DNA of 64,000 nt from Cylicocyclus nassatus (GCA_958299035.1 CATQJL010000316.1:47799585-47863584), one strand, 5' to 3'; shown: positions 24,471 to 38,000, numbered from the stretch's first letter. Notes: a model not told the origin generated them from the letters alone. Numbers and translations: made by a program.

Positions 24471-26482
24471 CAGTTTCTACCAGTCCACAAATCTTAGACA
24501 AGTACGTTTGCACACTTTGATCTTTCGCATTTCGAAGTGAGTCGTTTGACGAGCGCGATAGTCCATAACAATTTTGACTCCTCTCTATCATATCTGAATT
24601 TTGCTTATTTTCATAGATTTGTTTCACACTTCAGGAGGAGCTCCGATAGCCAATAGATAAAGCAAAGCTTTTGCAAAGTAATGCTATTTCCGCAATTTCT
24701 AGCTTGCCTTGCAGAAATTTCACTAGGTTTTTTTTGAACTCCTGAGTTTTCTAAAAGTGCGCACTTTATAATTTCGCTAACCACTTGGGAAACTTCAAAA
24801 TTTAACACTACCATTACCTGATCATAACTATTTTCAATTGTATAGAGCAAATGAGCAGCTGTCGCACAAAAAGCAAGGATTTTGGGATTTTTGGTGCGGG
24901 CCGTGGGCACTTGTAAAACTGAGAAATACGGTAGGCTTTCATCAAATTGCATACTTTGCAATGTAAATGGTGGCGGCTAAACTGCTCTCCCATTAACGTT
25001 CAAGGTTTTTTAGGTAAACCGAACTTGAAATTTGTTTACTTTAGTAAGTAATCTGTGAAAGTTCTGTAACAGAGAGATATAAGCGTTAAAGGAGAAAATA
25101 TTTGCTCTATTTACTGTTATTAACGCATTTCAATCTTGGCGGAAGAATTTTGAGAATTAGTCAAAATTGATCAATGCAAAAACAATGGGTTGGGATTACC
25201 GCGAATCACTGAGTGCATCGCAAAATCTTTTTGAATGCATAGCTGTTCGAAAAAGGGAGAAATTTCGTACTGATTGGTGTAAAATGTTGGCCTTTTGTCT
25301 CAAGCAACTTGCGGAGTGGTCCAGAAGCGATGAACTTTCCCGACCTAATTCACAATACTTTCAAAAATTCTAAAATAATAATAATAATCTCAATGACATT
25401 TTTTTTTCGAAACGGCGTCCTTTCGTTATTATGTTTATCTCTGTTTTCTCATTTGCTTAATATTGTTCAATCATGTTGCGTTGCTCAATATGCCTTTGCG
25501 TTTGCTCTTTACACTATGTAATTTGTTAAAAAGAAACACGTAATCCTTGGTACGAAGTGATTGAAAATGCCAAAGATGATATACGATTCTAATTCAGTTG
25601 AGGCAACCACAAAACTATTACCCTACCTCTATTCCTCGCTAGCAGATGCTTAGGCGTGTGAAAATGCATCTATACCAAAAAAACCCATGCTCCTTGTCTC
25701 TCCTCAATGTCAGCTATATATAACTGAATTATGCACTTGTTAAAGCATCGAATGTGTAGGCTGCTGCACGACTAAGGCGCAGTATCTTTGGGAGCGAACG
25801 CGGCTTTATTAGCCGCAGAGAGCATGAGGCGTAGGATTTGCAATGGTGAGGATACGCGCGCGTCGCGATCGCGCCCGCTCAGCTAATACTTCTTCTGCGC
25901 CTGCGTCAGCAGTAGCCTTTAGTTGTACTAAAATAGTAGATGGTCTTGCGCCTAGCTCTTTTGTACTTTTACCTTTATCGCACTTGGTGCCGTGTAGGCT
26001 ATTAATAAACATTTTGGTCCTTTTTATATAAATCCTTATAGTTGTTGCTTTTCTTCCGAACTCAATTTCTTCAGCTTATGACGCATCTCGACAGTACCTA
26101 CGCTTCAGCTGTTCCAGCTGGTACATTACATATTGTCAGAGAGACCGAAGACTCAAAATCAGAGCTAACATTCAATTAAAAATGGGAATTGAGCTCAATA
26201 CGTATAAGAGTCACTGGAGTTGGGAAGTGATAAACACAAATTACAGCTCCAGCGACTATAGGTAGTATACATTTAGTTCGCAGAAAGACTGACTTTTAAA
26301 CAAAGAAAAAGATTTGTCACAACAACCCGAAAATCAAGTGACGTACCAACATCAAATTTACACACTTCCATAAAAGTAGGATGAACCACATATACACACT
26401 TAGCAATTTCGGTAATAAGAGCATGACAACCGCATGTGGCTCTGCATGTGTTATATGCCAGCTAATGATCATAGCCAAGAGG
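24471..26482. other. No supported gene
   Basis: This is AT-rich sequence with only short chance ORFs on both strands. A slightly GC-rich patch at 25800-25990 reads as an Arg/Ala-rich frame on both strands and could not be tied to splice signals. Confidence 0.45.
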
Positions 26483-26800
26483 CAGTGGCGTACCGAGGGG
26501 GGGGGGCGGGAGCGGCGCGCGCCCCCCCCCCCCCCTCGAGAACTGGTCGCGAAATTTTTGGAAGTTGCTTACATGGGTTATAAAAATTTGCAAGTGACTT
26601 GTTTTTACTTGTAAATAATTAAAATAATTTTTAAAATTTTTTAAAAATTCATTCTAGCCTTATAAAAAATTTTTTTTCGGGGGCGTGGCTGACGCCACGC
26701 CCCCTTTTTCCAGATTTTAGGGGTCGGGGACCCGGAAGAATTTTGAGAAGCACCCCAAAAATTTTTTCGGAGTGCGTGGCTAACGCCACTAGTTGCTGCA
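26483..26800. mobile_element. Element with CAGTGGCGTACC end
   Basis: It begins CAGTGGCGTACCGAGGGG followed by G and C runs, then an A+T-rich body and a GGGGGCGTGGCTGACGCCACGCCCCC hairpin region at about 26680. The terminus matches 62632. The right boundary is uncertain. Confidence 0.5.
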
Positions 26801-27460
26801 AGGACAATAAATGTGATCTATTGATACATGTAAAGAATGCAATAAACAATATTTTTGTATGACAGCACGCAACCTAAAGATACGGTAAAAGAACACACCT
26901 ATCATTCTCAAAACATGATATAATAAGCTTCTTATATATATATATATATATACATACATCACTTTGAAACGTGCACCAAAAGATAACTCGTATAATAGAT
27001 AATCTTGGAAGTATGAAAATAAAAGTATGATTTTCAAACATCAAAAGTTATGGGAACATATCCGATATCAGCAACCCTCTTTTACATAAAGACACATATC
27101 TTTACTATAACTTGAAGATTAAAAAAAAGATAGAATCCGTTGCAAATGCATACACAAGAATAATAACAAAGAAACGCTAGACATTTTCCTGCATAAAAGC
27201 AACAATACAAATACCACCATGAATTATCTTAATACATTCATTCATTGAAGAAAAACTTTTTAAAGTAAATAATTATAGCACGTTTGGATCATAATTTTAC
27301 AGAAAAATAGAACAAAATATGAAGATGACCACATTGAATTCTATGCAGGTTCATGTTTCACAGTAACAAGAAAGATAAACCAGTTTCAGATTTATAAATG
27401 TGAAAGATTACTATATCATAACATATGAGATCAGGTCAATTTAAATAGTATTATCAATAA

Positions 27461-27717
27461 CCAGTGCGTCACCTCCGCTTCGCGGAGGTTCGCACTGGCT
27501 CTCCTATTCGTGAGCCTTAGGCCCGTAGTAAAGCTCGATCAGTTGAGGTGAACTCAACTTAACCCATCAGTTCACCGCACGTGAGGTGAACTGATGACCA
27601 CCCACCCTACCATGCTATAAGATGGTCAAGTCAACTGATAGTTGACGATCTGTCCACCTGCTGCAGTCAACTCTTCCACATCAGTTCACGTTCAAGTCAC
27701 CTCAACGTGAACGGATG
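27461..27717. repeat. Cluster of five perfect or near-perfect hairpins
   Basis: Five inverted repeats are packed in 257 bp: 27461-27498 (CCAGTGCG..CCTCCGC loop GCGGAGG..CGCACTGG), 27541-27559 (AGTTGAG/CTCAACT), 27565-27596 (CATCAGTTCACC/GGTGAACTGATG), 27630-27646 (GTCAACT/AGTTGAC) and 27679-27717 (GTTCACGTT/AACGTGAAC). Several arms reuse a GTTCACC core. Confidence 0.75.
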
Positions 27718-28164
27718 TTAGAGTGATCCAAATAGTGTGTAGAAGAGGAGACGCAGACAAGAGGTGACTGCATCTAACATAAGTTGCTCCTGAGTAACTT
27801 ACGATACACACAGCTTTGCCAAAAAATGCAGAAAAAATCGGCGCAAAACTGCACAACCGCGCCCGAAAAGGAGAGGATCGATGAACAGCTGATTTTGGCG
27901 AGGAAAAGAGAAAAAAAAACCTCTTTTTCTTTTTTTGTAGATTTTACTGACTTTTTTCTTTGACAAACTGCTCAAGGCAAGAATTTGTAGATTTATTTCG
28001 TTGGATATATGTTGCAGTTATTTCAATTTTCCATAAAATTTTCGTCAAAAAATGCGTTTTTGTGTCATCCATGTTTTTTCTAGGCGAAATCCTTGATAGC
28101 GGTCATCATCGATTTTCCGATAGTGGTCGCTATCAAAGACGCCCTGCAATATAGCAAAAACGTG

Positions 28165-28234
28165 GCGCTAGCTGGTGTCGAACCATGGCCACGCGCGCTC
28201 AATTTCAGTCCCTTACCTGCTCGACCAAACCAGC
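28165..28234 (-). ncRNA. tRNA-like sequence, probable SINE head
   Basis: On the minus strand an A-box-like TGGTCGAGCAGG (28227-28216) is followed 31 nt later by a B-box GGTTCGACACC (28184-28174), the spacing of an internal RNA polymerase III promoter. The acceptor and T stems do not fold as a proper tRNA, so a tRNA-derived repeat or pseudo-tRNA is more likely. Confidence 0.35.
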
Positions 28235-28404
28235 TCGAGTGGTTCCCTTTTCAAGAAGGCACTTGATTGTGATTCCTCGGAAGCGATCCGCATCCAGATC
28301 AATGGCTCGCCGGATGCTAGACTGAGGCGTGATGAGATCAACGCCGGTCCGCGTCGAGAAAGATGCCCTGATGGGGGGTTTACTACGGGCCTTATGCTCG
28401 CTCA

Positions 28405-29010
28405 ATGATGATAAAACTCACCACGCGATGCTGAACATCACAAATGAATCGTAAACAACTGTTCATTTTTGAAGCATCTCCATGTAAGATCGGTAATCTT
28501 AAGAAGAAAAACTTTTTCGCAAAGGAACACCCGCGTATTTGAATGCATTACTGATTTAGTTTTGGATTGATAGTAGTCATAAGGATAATAGTCACTTTGA
28601 GGTACATTTCCGTGTGAATTTCCTTTCAAATTTCAAGGTAAAACTTTGCCAAATCGACTACCTAGACGATCACCACTTTTTGGCGCTGTGCAGAAAAGCA
28701 AACTTTTTGAGCACCTTTTGGGCTAGAATTCATGGGGCGCAGGTTTACTTGGCAGGCAAATCATGACTTCGCAAAAACTCGAATTAGCGACGTAGTTTCG
28801 CTTGCCAAAAGCAAGGTGGACCCGTTTAAGGCGCAAATGTTGGAGGACCCTCTTATCAAACCAGCTCGTCCTTGTGCGTGGTGGACCTACTGTGCGATAT
28901 GTCGTGCAAAATTGTAGCACGATAGCTTGGCTGCAACTCACTCTATGAATTTCGTGACAGACAGATATACACACACACACGGACAGACAGACAGTCTTAG
29001 CGCTTTATTA
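28405..29010. repeat. Dispersed repeat, copy 1
   Basis: It is collinear with 36090-36700. Shared blocks include ACTCACCACGCGATGCTGA, the GTAAACAACTG stretch, a CCAAATCGACTACCTA-type block, a GGTGGACCCGTTTAAGGCGC-type block and a CAGACAGAYAYACA end followed by TCTTAGCGC. Divergence is high. Confidence 0.65.
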
Positions 29011-29195
29011 TGAATCATGGTTACTACATCAAAGGCATTTTGAAAACCACCAATGCCTGATACACCTTGCAGACTAGTGTACACGTATAAAGAGCAATAT
29101 CACAAAGAATTTTCAACTACAATTCTATTCTTGCTAAACTAAATACAAATAAAATGAAACAAATTCTTACAGAGAATGCAATTGCAAGGAAACTA

Positions 29196-29230
29196 TTAGA
29201 TTGGTGCAAAATTAATGCGCGTTTTGCGAG
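29196..29230. repeat. Solitary mariner-like terminus
   Basis: TTAGATTGGTGCAAAATTAA followed by GCGCGTTTTGCG resembles the classical mariner TIR TTAGGTTGGTGCAAAAGTAA. No partner end was found nearby. Confidence 0.5.
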
Positions 29231-29270
29231 TTCTCGTTTTGATATGCCATAACTTTCTAAAGAATCCACA

Positions 29271-29668
29271 TCTCTATATATATAAAACTCAAAGTGTGTT
29301 TGTCTGTTAATAAGTATGTTTTTTATACAAATCTCTCTGAGTGGACAAAATGAGCTGAAAATTTGCATAATTATGTTTTCGACCCCGGCGCAGAACATAG
29401 GCTACTTTTCGCGGCAATTTACTGGACCCTTCTATTGACTTGTTGATTTGTTTACTTACATCTGGGAAAATGAGGCTTGACATGCTCTAACCATTCATTT
29501 TGCCATGATCATGTAGTCAGGCGATGGTAAAGCTCATTTTATTCTCATGGTCGGAAAGATGCGGGCAATTCGTTTCAAAGCCCTTTTGCATAGAAGAAGA
29601 AGCGTAAGTTTGAGTAACTTCTTCTTAGCTAAACTGGAGTCCCGAGTGAAACCGGGACCGCCGGCTAG
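29271..29668 (+). mobile_element. Non-autonomous Helitron
   Basis: The 5' end TCTCTATATATATAAAACTC follows an A. The 3' end is CTAG before a T, with a perfect hairpin GTCCCG..CGGGAC ending about 6-10 nt upstream. These are the standard Helitron termini (5' TC, 3' hairpin plus CTRR, insertion between A and T). No Rep/helicase coding is present. A reverse-oriented relative lies at 36782-37100. Confidence 0.75.
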
Positions 29669-32087
29669 TTTTTCAATACAATAAAGTCCATCAAAGGCAG
29701 CAAATCTTTCGCAGTATAGCGCACTCCACCTGTACTCACTTCACAAACGAACAGAAAAATTGATATTGATAAGTAAGAAAGGTTTTCTTCTGAAACCTCA
29801 TTTTCAGCTGATCATAACTCCCTTCAGAAATTTGTTAGTATAAATGATAGCTAGCCTATCTCGTAGCCGCAAGCCAGTGGTACAGAAAAGATGAAAGATG
29901 AAATTCGTGACCTAGTTAAGACTAGAGAATTATCAAAGAGCACTTTCGCGGGAGAGATGCAGACTGCGTCGCGAGCGGTCGCTTCCAGCCGCCAATCTCG
30001 TTTAATCAAAGGGTACAGCTTGTTTGGAAAGGCGGAGTTAAGTTCCAGCCATTTTCTGGTTAGGCGTAAGACCTAATGAGCTTATCAAATGAGTTTATGT
30101 GAATGTGGTGAACCTCTAATAGCTCCAGTAGTAGCCAAAAGGTTGCCAAAAGAATATTTGACGGGAGGAGGCATCGCCAACTTGAGTTTTCAAAAATTTT
30201 CAAAATTGTTTCAGTTGTTCACAAGTGAATACAAAAGTCGCCTGCACGTTAGAATTCATGTGCGCAACTTTCAGAGACTTCCAGACTCATTTCGGGGGAA
30301 GCGGGAGGGAAGTTCCCGTTTAAAGACATTACACCTGTGCAATTTTCATATTTTTTCGGTGGGACTGAACAAGAAATTTCTGAAGCAGTAAAGCGTCGTT
30401 CACGAGCACTGACTGCTTTGTCTATGAGGAACATAATTTTCGAAATGGAGGTACAAAAGGCAGATGCTAAACGCGCGAGAAAGAAGCATACTGCAGTTTC
30501 ATTCCCAACCGCGAACTTTTTTAAAGTAAACGGGAACATCCAGTTATGAAGCACAATGCAGCCGAAAGGTTATCTTGCGCATGTGTGAGAGTACACATAC
30601 TGTTCTCATTACTACGCAGAATGTGTTCTATATCGGCCTGCAAGTAACTGCTTTCCAAGAGCATGCTCGCAAGAATGAAGCTCATGTTTACAGATTACAT
30701 ATACACCCTCAAAGAAACCCCAAAAACACCGTAGTCGGGTGGTTCAGTTTTCATCACCGCGTCTTTCCTGAAACCTCGATGAAACGCATTCGAAGGATTT
30801 TTTCGAGGTTCTCTTATTTGACCTTTTTCGTCAGCTAAATTTGGGATGGCAGTGATAACTTCTGAGCTCCTATGAAAAGAGCAGAAAATCTATGACCTCT
30901 TCTCCTTATGCGTAATCGTTCGTCAAATTTGTCCATCCTGTATCCCTTTGGACATTGCAATAAAAGCAATGAATTGAACAGGGCGTGGACAAATTGCTGT
31001 CATTCCGGAAACTTCTGACACCAATGTTCTGCGAAGTCTCCTATCAAAACAAACTACCACATATTTCCAGTCTTTGCCATGATACTACTTGTCTCGATCT
31101 AGCCGTGCAAACACTTGGAAAAGATCAAGCGAAATCAGTAAGAGGAACATCGATGAAAAGCTTCGACACCTACAGCAACGGGACACAAAACACGAACACT
31201 ATTTAAATCTGGCCACTTATATGCGGTTTTGGCTAGTACCATTCCCATCTAGCTGTAGTGATAGTACATATAGAAAGAACAGGAAATTGGCCTATTCGCA
31301 AACTTTTTCAATTTACTTGTCTTGAAATCGCCAAACTATCGCCAAACTTGATTCACATAAACTTTGGACGTATGTGTATGTCAGGCTATTGGGATTTACA
31401 GTGGCTGAACTCTTTTAGGCATAAAAAGCCGGAAAAGTGTCGTAAGCTAAAACAATAAACACATAGATAGTGTGAGCATATTTGCAAGGTCAAGAATCCG
31501 AAATGCATCGCCCACAAGCGCGCATACTTTCAAGATGCAAAAATTTCTGAAGCTAGAATTTTGAGGTTTCAACTGGAAATATGAGGTGATATGCAGGTTC
31601 ACAGGAGCTAAAGAACAAAGAGAGGAGAACGAACACGACAAGGTTAAGACCGGGAAAGAATTTGAAATTTGCTTGAATATTTTGTGGTAACAGGCAAGGT
31701 GTACGCAAGGGTTGTGCGTAAGAGACGGTTTCGGCATTTATGAAAATTTTTTGAGGCAGAAAGAGAAAATCAGGTGTCTGTAGAAGAAAAGTTTATGTGC
31801 AACAGATCTAACTTCAGAATCACGTGGTAATAGCAATGCCAATTCCTCATATCTGACTTATGTATAGGATCATGCTCATAAAAATGAGTAGCACAGACCC
31901 TTTCTTTGCGCAGATTTTACAAGTGGTAGAAACTAGGACTTTATGCTGGGACAACAGTGCCCAACTAAACTTTACTGCAGCTGTATTCAGACAAAAAAGT
32001 CAAATGCACTTTCACCCTTTTGCGGTTTTCACAGCTTAGACCATCGAAGCAACACTGTGGCGCTCAAAGTAAATAATCTCCTCTTTT
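29669..32087. other. No supported gene
   Basis: Forward frames of up to 100 codons occur at about 30089-30550 and 30985-31325, but none shows splice-flanked homology, a signal peptide or a recognisable motif. Unannotated upstream exons of the next gene cannot be excluded. Confidence 0.4.
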
Positions 32088-32097
32088 AGGAAAGCAA
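32080..32097 (+). promoter_or_regulatory. Putative spliced-leader acceptor of the charged-protein gene
   Basis: A pyrimidine-rich acceptor CTCTTTTAG ends at 32089, 8 nt before the ATG at 32098, the usual geometry of nematode trans-splice sites. An ordinary cis acceptor from an unseen upstream exon is the alternative. Confidence 0.45.
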
Positions 32098-35000
32098 ATG
32101 CAGACGAGGAAGTTGGCATTCGATATCTTAAGCTGTATCAGATGTAGGTTTTTATTTCCTCAGGCAGAACAGTCGAGCAAGTTGAGGCAGTCATATTGGC
32201 GGCGGCATCCGATACCCTCAAGTAGGAAAGAAAGTTCAGGGTCCGCCAATACGAGACGAAAAGTATGTTGACCCAGTGTCATTTTTTCTGTTGAATAGCA
32301 CCCTGAGTAATTTGTATTTTCTAGGCACAAAGATTCATAGCTGGCGGCAAAAGTGAGTTGTCATGTTTTTGTCTCTCCCCCCCCCACCCTTACCAAAGCA
32401 GAGGATCAAGAGCTCGGAGTGTTACATTGTTGAAAACCACAATTTGATGTTTTCTTATGCTGGAATTCGCCCCATTTTGCACACTTGTCTCATTTACACA
32501 TATTTTTATCTATTTTAGAATGTAGCCGAACGAGACGGCTTGATGTATCAGTTCAACTCGAGTATTTTTTTACTGTGCGGCTCAGGCTGCTTTTTCCCTC
32601 CCTTGTTACGATGAATATGACTTAGGTGCGCGGCAGTGAGGAATTGAAGTTATACAAGTCTGCGTTTGTCAAGTACCATTGATTATAGCTTTCAGCTGCT
32701 TCGTGATGCATTGTGCTCTAAACTTGTATCGGTGGTTAGTAGGCTTTACAGTAGCCTGAGGCGAAATGGCGCCTCTTGATGTGTGTTATACAGAACACAT
32801 TAGCTGTTGAAGTTTTATGAACAGTCGATTAGCACACGCTGCAATGGTAGAATGCTAACTATGATAGGCGTGGCAATGTAAGATAGCGAGCGTCTGATCA
32901 ATGAATATTACAGGCGTGATTGCCATAAGCAGGCCATGCTTATGGCATGACCTTTACGGTACTTTGGCAGCAGATATCATACAACAAAGAAAGTGCCGAT
33001 ATGATCGGCACAAAACTCAATTTGGTGAACACAAGCCTTATTATTTAATTTACTTTACTGTTTTATTTTATTCTATACTCTTTTGGTATTCCTTACAATA
33101 AAAACACGATTACTTGTAAATTAATCGCATTAAGTTCATCATGTAGTTTGGGAGAAACCTTTTGACCGAGCTTTATGTGACTGTTCTGTGACTATGTCAA
33201 AAGTGAATTGGTGATCCAATGGAATGGAATTCTGACCTATGGATGGTGCTTATGTCAACTTGTTTTCCAGTTATTAATAACGTCTATACTTTTTCTTTAA
33301 CATTCGCTACAATCCAATAAAGCTGAAAGTTGCTCCAACAAAAGGAGTTTTCGCTTTTCTTCAGACGCACCAAGGAAACTAGCAAGTAAAGGGCAGTTCT
33401 CAAAAGACAGAATAAGACATATACTTGGCCATGCTAAAGTTGACGCGAAATCTCATGAAGAACTAGAGAAGAAAGAGATTAAACACACTCGAACACCATC
33501 ACAGACATCAGGATCTAACAAACCTTCTGAGGGACCCACCGCTCCTACATCAACGACATCAGACAAAGGCAATGCCGCCAAGACTCCGGTGCGTTCAGTT
33601 TAGGTTGCGGTAATCCTCTTTTTATTTGTCACCTCACTGAGTCGTCTTGCAGGAGGTTCTAAAAAAGAAAAAGTTGGGTGCTGCAACCCAGAGAAGGAGA
33701 AAATATGGAAACGTTTCAGAAGAAAGTGTAAGCTCGTTTTGCACATCCTTCGTGAAACAACAGTAATTTTAAACACAAATCTCCTGTACTGGAATATTGC
33801 TTTAAAAATAGTTTACATTGGCAACTTGACCCTAGTATGTGGTAAACGAAACTGAACAGTCAATGTGAATCAATGTGAATGAAGTTAAAACTACTCCTAA
33901 CTGAGGGGGATGACATTTGATGCCGTATGATGGCGGTCCTAAGTAAGCAGTCGCTCAAGTTTCTAACAGTAAGAATTCTGAAGCGATAAGTCGCTTTAAA
34001 AGTAGAAGCGGCCACGCTGCTACTTCTAAAGCGCTGGTTCTGCCCATCAATGTGCCGTACTTAGGCATGTATCCAGTGGCCGTATTCATCAACGAACCCT
34101 GAGGGTTAAACTAACCCTGGGGGTTAGTTTAAACCTGGAAAGCGATTAACCCGTGTTCATGAAACACAGGGTAGGCTTAACCCTGAGGGTTAAATCTACC
34201 CTTGATTGTAAACTTTACCCCGAAAGCGATTAACCCGTATTCATCAACGAATCCTGAGGGTTAAACTAACTCTGGAGGGTGAAACTTACGTAATTCATCA
34301 GGGTTAATTTAACCCTAACTTAGAGCAAGGTTAACTCTACCCTGACACTTCATACAAACATTTACTCGCAACTAATAGTTTTGTGAAAAGCGATCAACGA
34401 GTATTGTAGTATTCAGTATTAGATTGTTATTATAGTAATTAGTTTCGACTTCGTTTTATGTCCAAATTCGAAGTACATGAAACACTGAGTTCCTGATTTC
34501 GCGAGAAAAAGAAATCTAGCTTTGGTGACAAATGAATGCGACGAGGAAAAATGGTTGCGCATTCCACTCTAATAAGTGCCAAAACAGAAGAACTACTTTA
34601 TAATAACACGCATTGACCCCTAAAAGAGTAGCACAAGCCCGGTATAAAACGAACTGCGCAAAAGTAGAACTTACACGGCACAATGCACACATGGAAATAA
34701 ACCCACGCTGTAAGAGTGGATGCTGCACAAATATGCTAGAGATGTATTTTAAAAACTAGTGCTAGAAACTTATTCGTTGATTATACTACTATAACAGTGA
34801 AAGAATAGAAGTATAAAGTGAATTGAGCACGTACTTAGGCATTCTGTGATGTGAGTTTGCACAGCGCATGCGTAACTGACGCCTTTACCCTCAGGGTTAG
34901 TTTAACCCTCAGGGTTCATTGGCCGTATTCATCAACCATAGGGTACGTTGATGATTACGGCCACAGGTTCGTTGATCGATACGGGTGGATTGCGTTCTGT

Positions 35001-38000
35001 GGCAAACCCTACACTATGGTTGATGAATACGGCCAATGAACTCTGAGGGTTAAACTAACCCTGGGAGTAAATTTAACCCTCAGGGTTCGTTGATGAATAT
35101 GGCCACAGGATTGTCAAAGATCTCCCATTATAATGAATATCAAATCTGAGATATTTCTGCACCCTGAAGTCCAACTTTGAACTCCTAATCTTCAAACCAC
35201 GCAGTTGATGAGACGAGCCGTTGTAGCCGCTTCTTGACTTTAAAGCGGTTTTCTCGCTGTGAAATTCATTTTTGTGCGCAGGATTTGGGCGATTGCTTAC
35301 CAGGGAACCGTGTCGAGTCGAAGTGGCCTTTCCAGGTGAGACTCATACTGCTTTGAAGAGCATTAATCGATGATTCCAAATCTGCCTTCCAAATTTGCCA
35401 AGCGCCTCTGGACGCCGAGTTATGACCGTTCTTCGGAACGAAAAATGGATGCAAAACTTAGGTAAAATTGATTGTTACAATCTTTCCAGCGCTCAGATAA
35501 AGCAATGTTAAGTATTAGCATATTAAATAAAATATATTCATTGCATAATCCATTGCGTAAACAGCTCTGGTACTTGAGACTGGACCGTTTGAGCAAATTT
35601 GGGCGATTTTGCTTCAGTTTTGCGTTCGATTTTTTGACCTGAAAAACGAGCATAACTCGGCGTCCAGAGGCGCTTGGCAGATTTGAGAGGCAGACTTGGA
35701 ATCACTGATTAATGCTCTTCAAAGCAGTATGGGTCTCATCTGGAAAGGCCACTTCGACTCGGCACCGTTCCCTTGTTAGTTAGGGACCCTGTTATGGACA
35801 GTCAAAATTACAGCAACTTTCATGCTGAGTGGAGGGTACCAATGACGCTGCTTTCCAGCTTTTTGCACGATCCTTTGATGATCCACGGCAATGGCCGTTT
35901 TTTCTTCAAAGTCATTTTTCTTTCTTTGAATTCAATGAAAACGTGCCAAAGTTTTACTGATTGTAGAACAAATGATGTGTTGAAATTTGTGTGAACCACA
36001 AATCGAAGGTCGGAGTTTATCAAAAACCAGTGCTTCAACTCTGCTTTGCATTGCCTCTACTGTCTACGCCCTACTCATTCTCGCATAATGATATCATTGA
36101 AACTCACCAAGCAATGCTGAGTATCACGAACAAAATGTAAACAACCTGCTCATTCCGAATACTTTTTTATGTGAAATCGGTCATTTCGCGTGGATGAAAC
36201 TTTTTGCAGGAAACAAACGCAAATTTTTATAGGTTTTTGATTTTCCCATGTCTTGACAGTTGCCACAAGGAAAAGTCATTGTGAGCTACATTTTTGTGCA
36301 AAAATCTCGTCAAATGCTTTGGTAGAATCTTGGCAAATTGACCATTTACGCAACCAGTAATTTTTTTGGCGCCGTTTTTGTAAAGTCATGGACTTTTGAT
36401 CACTTTTGGCCTAATTTCATGGCTTGCACCATTTACTTGCCATAAACATCCACCACTCTGCGAACATGGAATTACGGACCCCATTTTATGGGCCAAATGC
36501 AAAGTGGATCCGTTTGACGCGCATCTCTAAGTGACCCACTCAACGAATCTGCCTGTGCTTTGCATACTGGACTTCTATGCCAGTAGCAAGTGCTGTGCAA
36601 AATTTGAGCTCACGTTGGCTGGAACACGCTCTACGAATTTCGTGGCAGATAGACATTCAGACAGACACATACATAAAAACACGTAAACTCTCTTAGCGCG
36701 TTATCATAGTAGGATATTAATATGGCAGTGACTCATTTGTTCTTATCAGCAGTATGCTGAGTACTGTTGGTTTAGATAATCCTAGTTGGCTTTCCCGCTC
36801 CAGCCCGGGTCATTGGTCACCTACACTGCGCGCCCATCTCCCCCTTCTTGTATGTTATGGGATGACTTACCCTGGGACATCAGCTTCGAAACCGCATCCC
36901 CGTGATCCTGAGGTGAAAATGAGCTTCCCCCCCTTTACATGACTATGGGGAAATGCTTGATTAAACATGATAAGCCCTCAATTCCTTAGAAAAACGTAAA
37001 CAAATCAATAAATCGATAGAAGGACCCAACGAATCGCTGCAAAAAGTAGCCTATCATCTGCGCAGGGGTCGAAAACATATGTTTTCAATATGTTTATAGT
37101 GAAGGATAGTAAGAATATAAGGATAAATAGCATGAAATTTAAAAATCCGGGGCTTTAAGATATGAGGCTTTCTTTTGAGCTGCAATCACTTCCCCGGCGG
37201 GAAGGTTAATGTATGCTGCCCTAAGAAAACGGTTGTGCAGTTGCCACATATGCTATTTTGCGCGAAACATGTTTAATTGACTTTACGAGTAGGGGTTATA
37301 TTTAATATGCAACTTAAAGAAAGCCAAGCCTTATCGTAACTTATTTTATGTTCTGAAATACGACTATAAGCCACCTAGTAGAGGATTCAAAAAAATGAGA
37401 GGAGTTTTGCAACAAACTTATAAAAACATATACCATCGGAAGAGACCTCATTGATTTATCAGAAAAAAGTGAGGCTTCTAAAAAACTGTGAATGTATTCT
37501 GTTTTTTCTTTTCAAAAATCATCATTTAGGTGGAAGACTTCACCGAGTTTGAAAGAGTGGATGCTGCAGCAAGACCTGCTGTGTCAAGAAATATGGGTGA
37601 TAGAAGACACCGGAGAAAACATCATCGCCGTCATCGAAGGCATCCGCTCGAAGAAGGCATGTCAATCGTTAATCACTTCTGTTTCCAATAAATCTTTTGC
37701 AGAGGGCACTCAGGAATCAGCAGTGCCCACTGAGGAGAAAGGTGTGCTTTGTTTTTTTTTACCAAACAATCTGAAATCTATTCTTTTGCAGTAGAAGATA
37801 ATGTCAAGGATACGAAAGATCCCGACGACACTACTACAAAAGAAACTCAGTTTGCGGACATAAAGAAGGAATCAGGCAGCGATCATCCCAGCATCTCAGA
37901 AAGAAGAAAAGCGCCTACAGAGAGCAGACCTCTTACTGTTTCTCCAGTACAACTTAAAGAAGAATTGACTGAAGAAAGCGTGGAAAAAGCGGAAAGGATC

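Noticed and set aside
25809..26031. Overlapping Arg/Ala-rich frames on both strands.
   Set aside because: No splice signals or homology support either strand; GC-rich composition alone explains the open frames.
27461..27500. Stem-loop considered as a bacterial-type terminator or CRISPR-like repeat.
   Set aside because: The context is eukaryotic, there is no U-tract, and units are not regularly spaced direct repeats.
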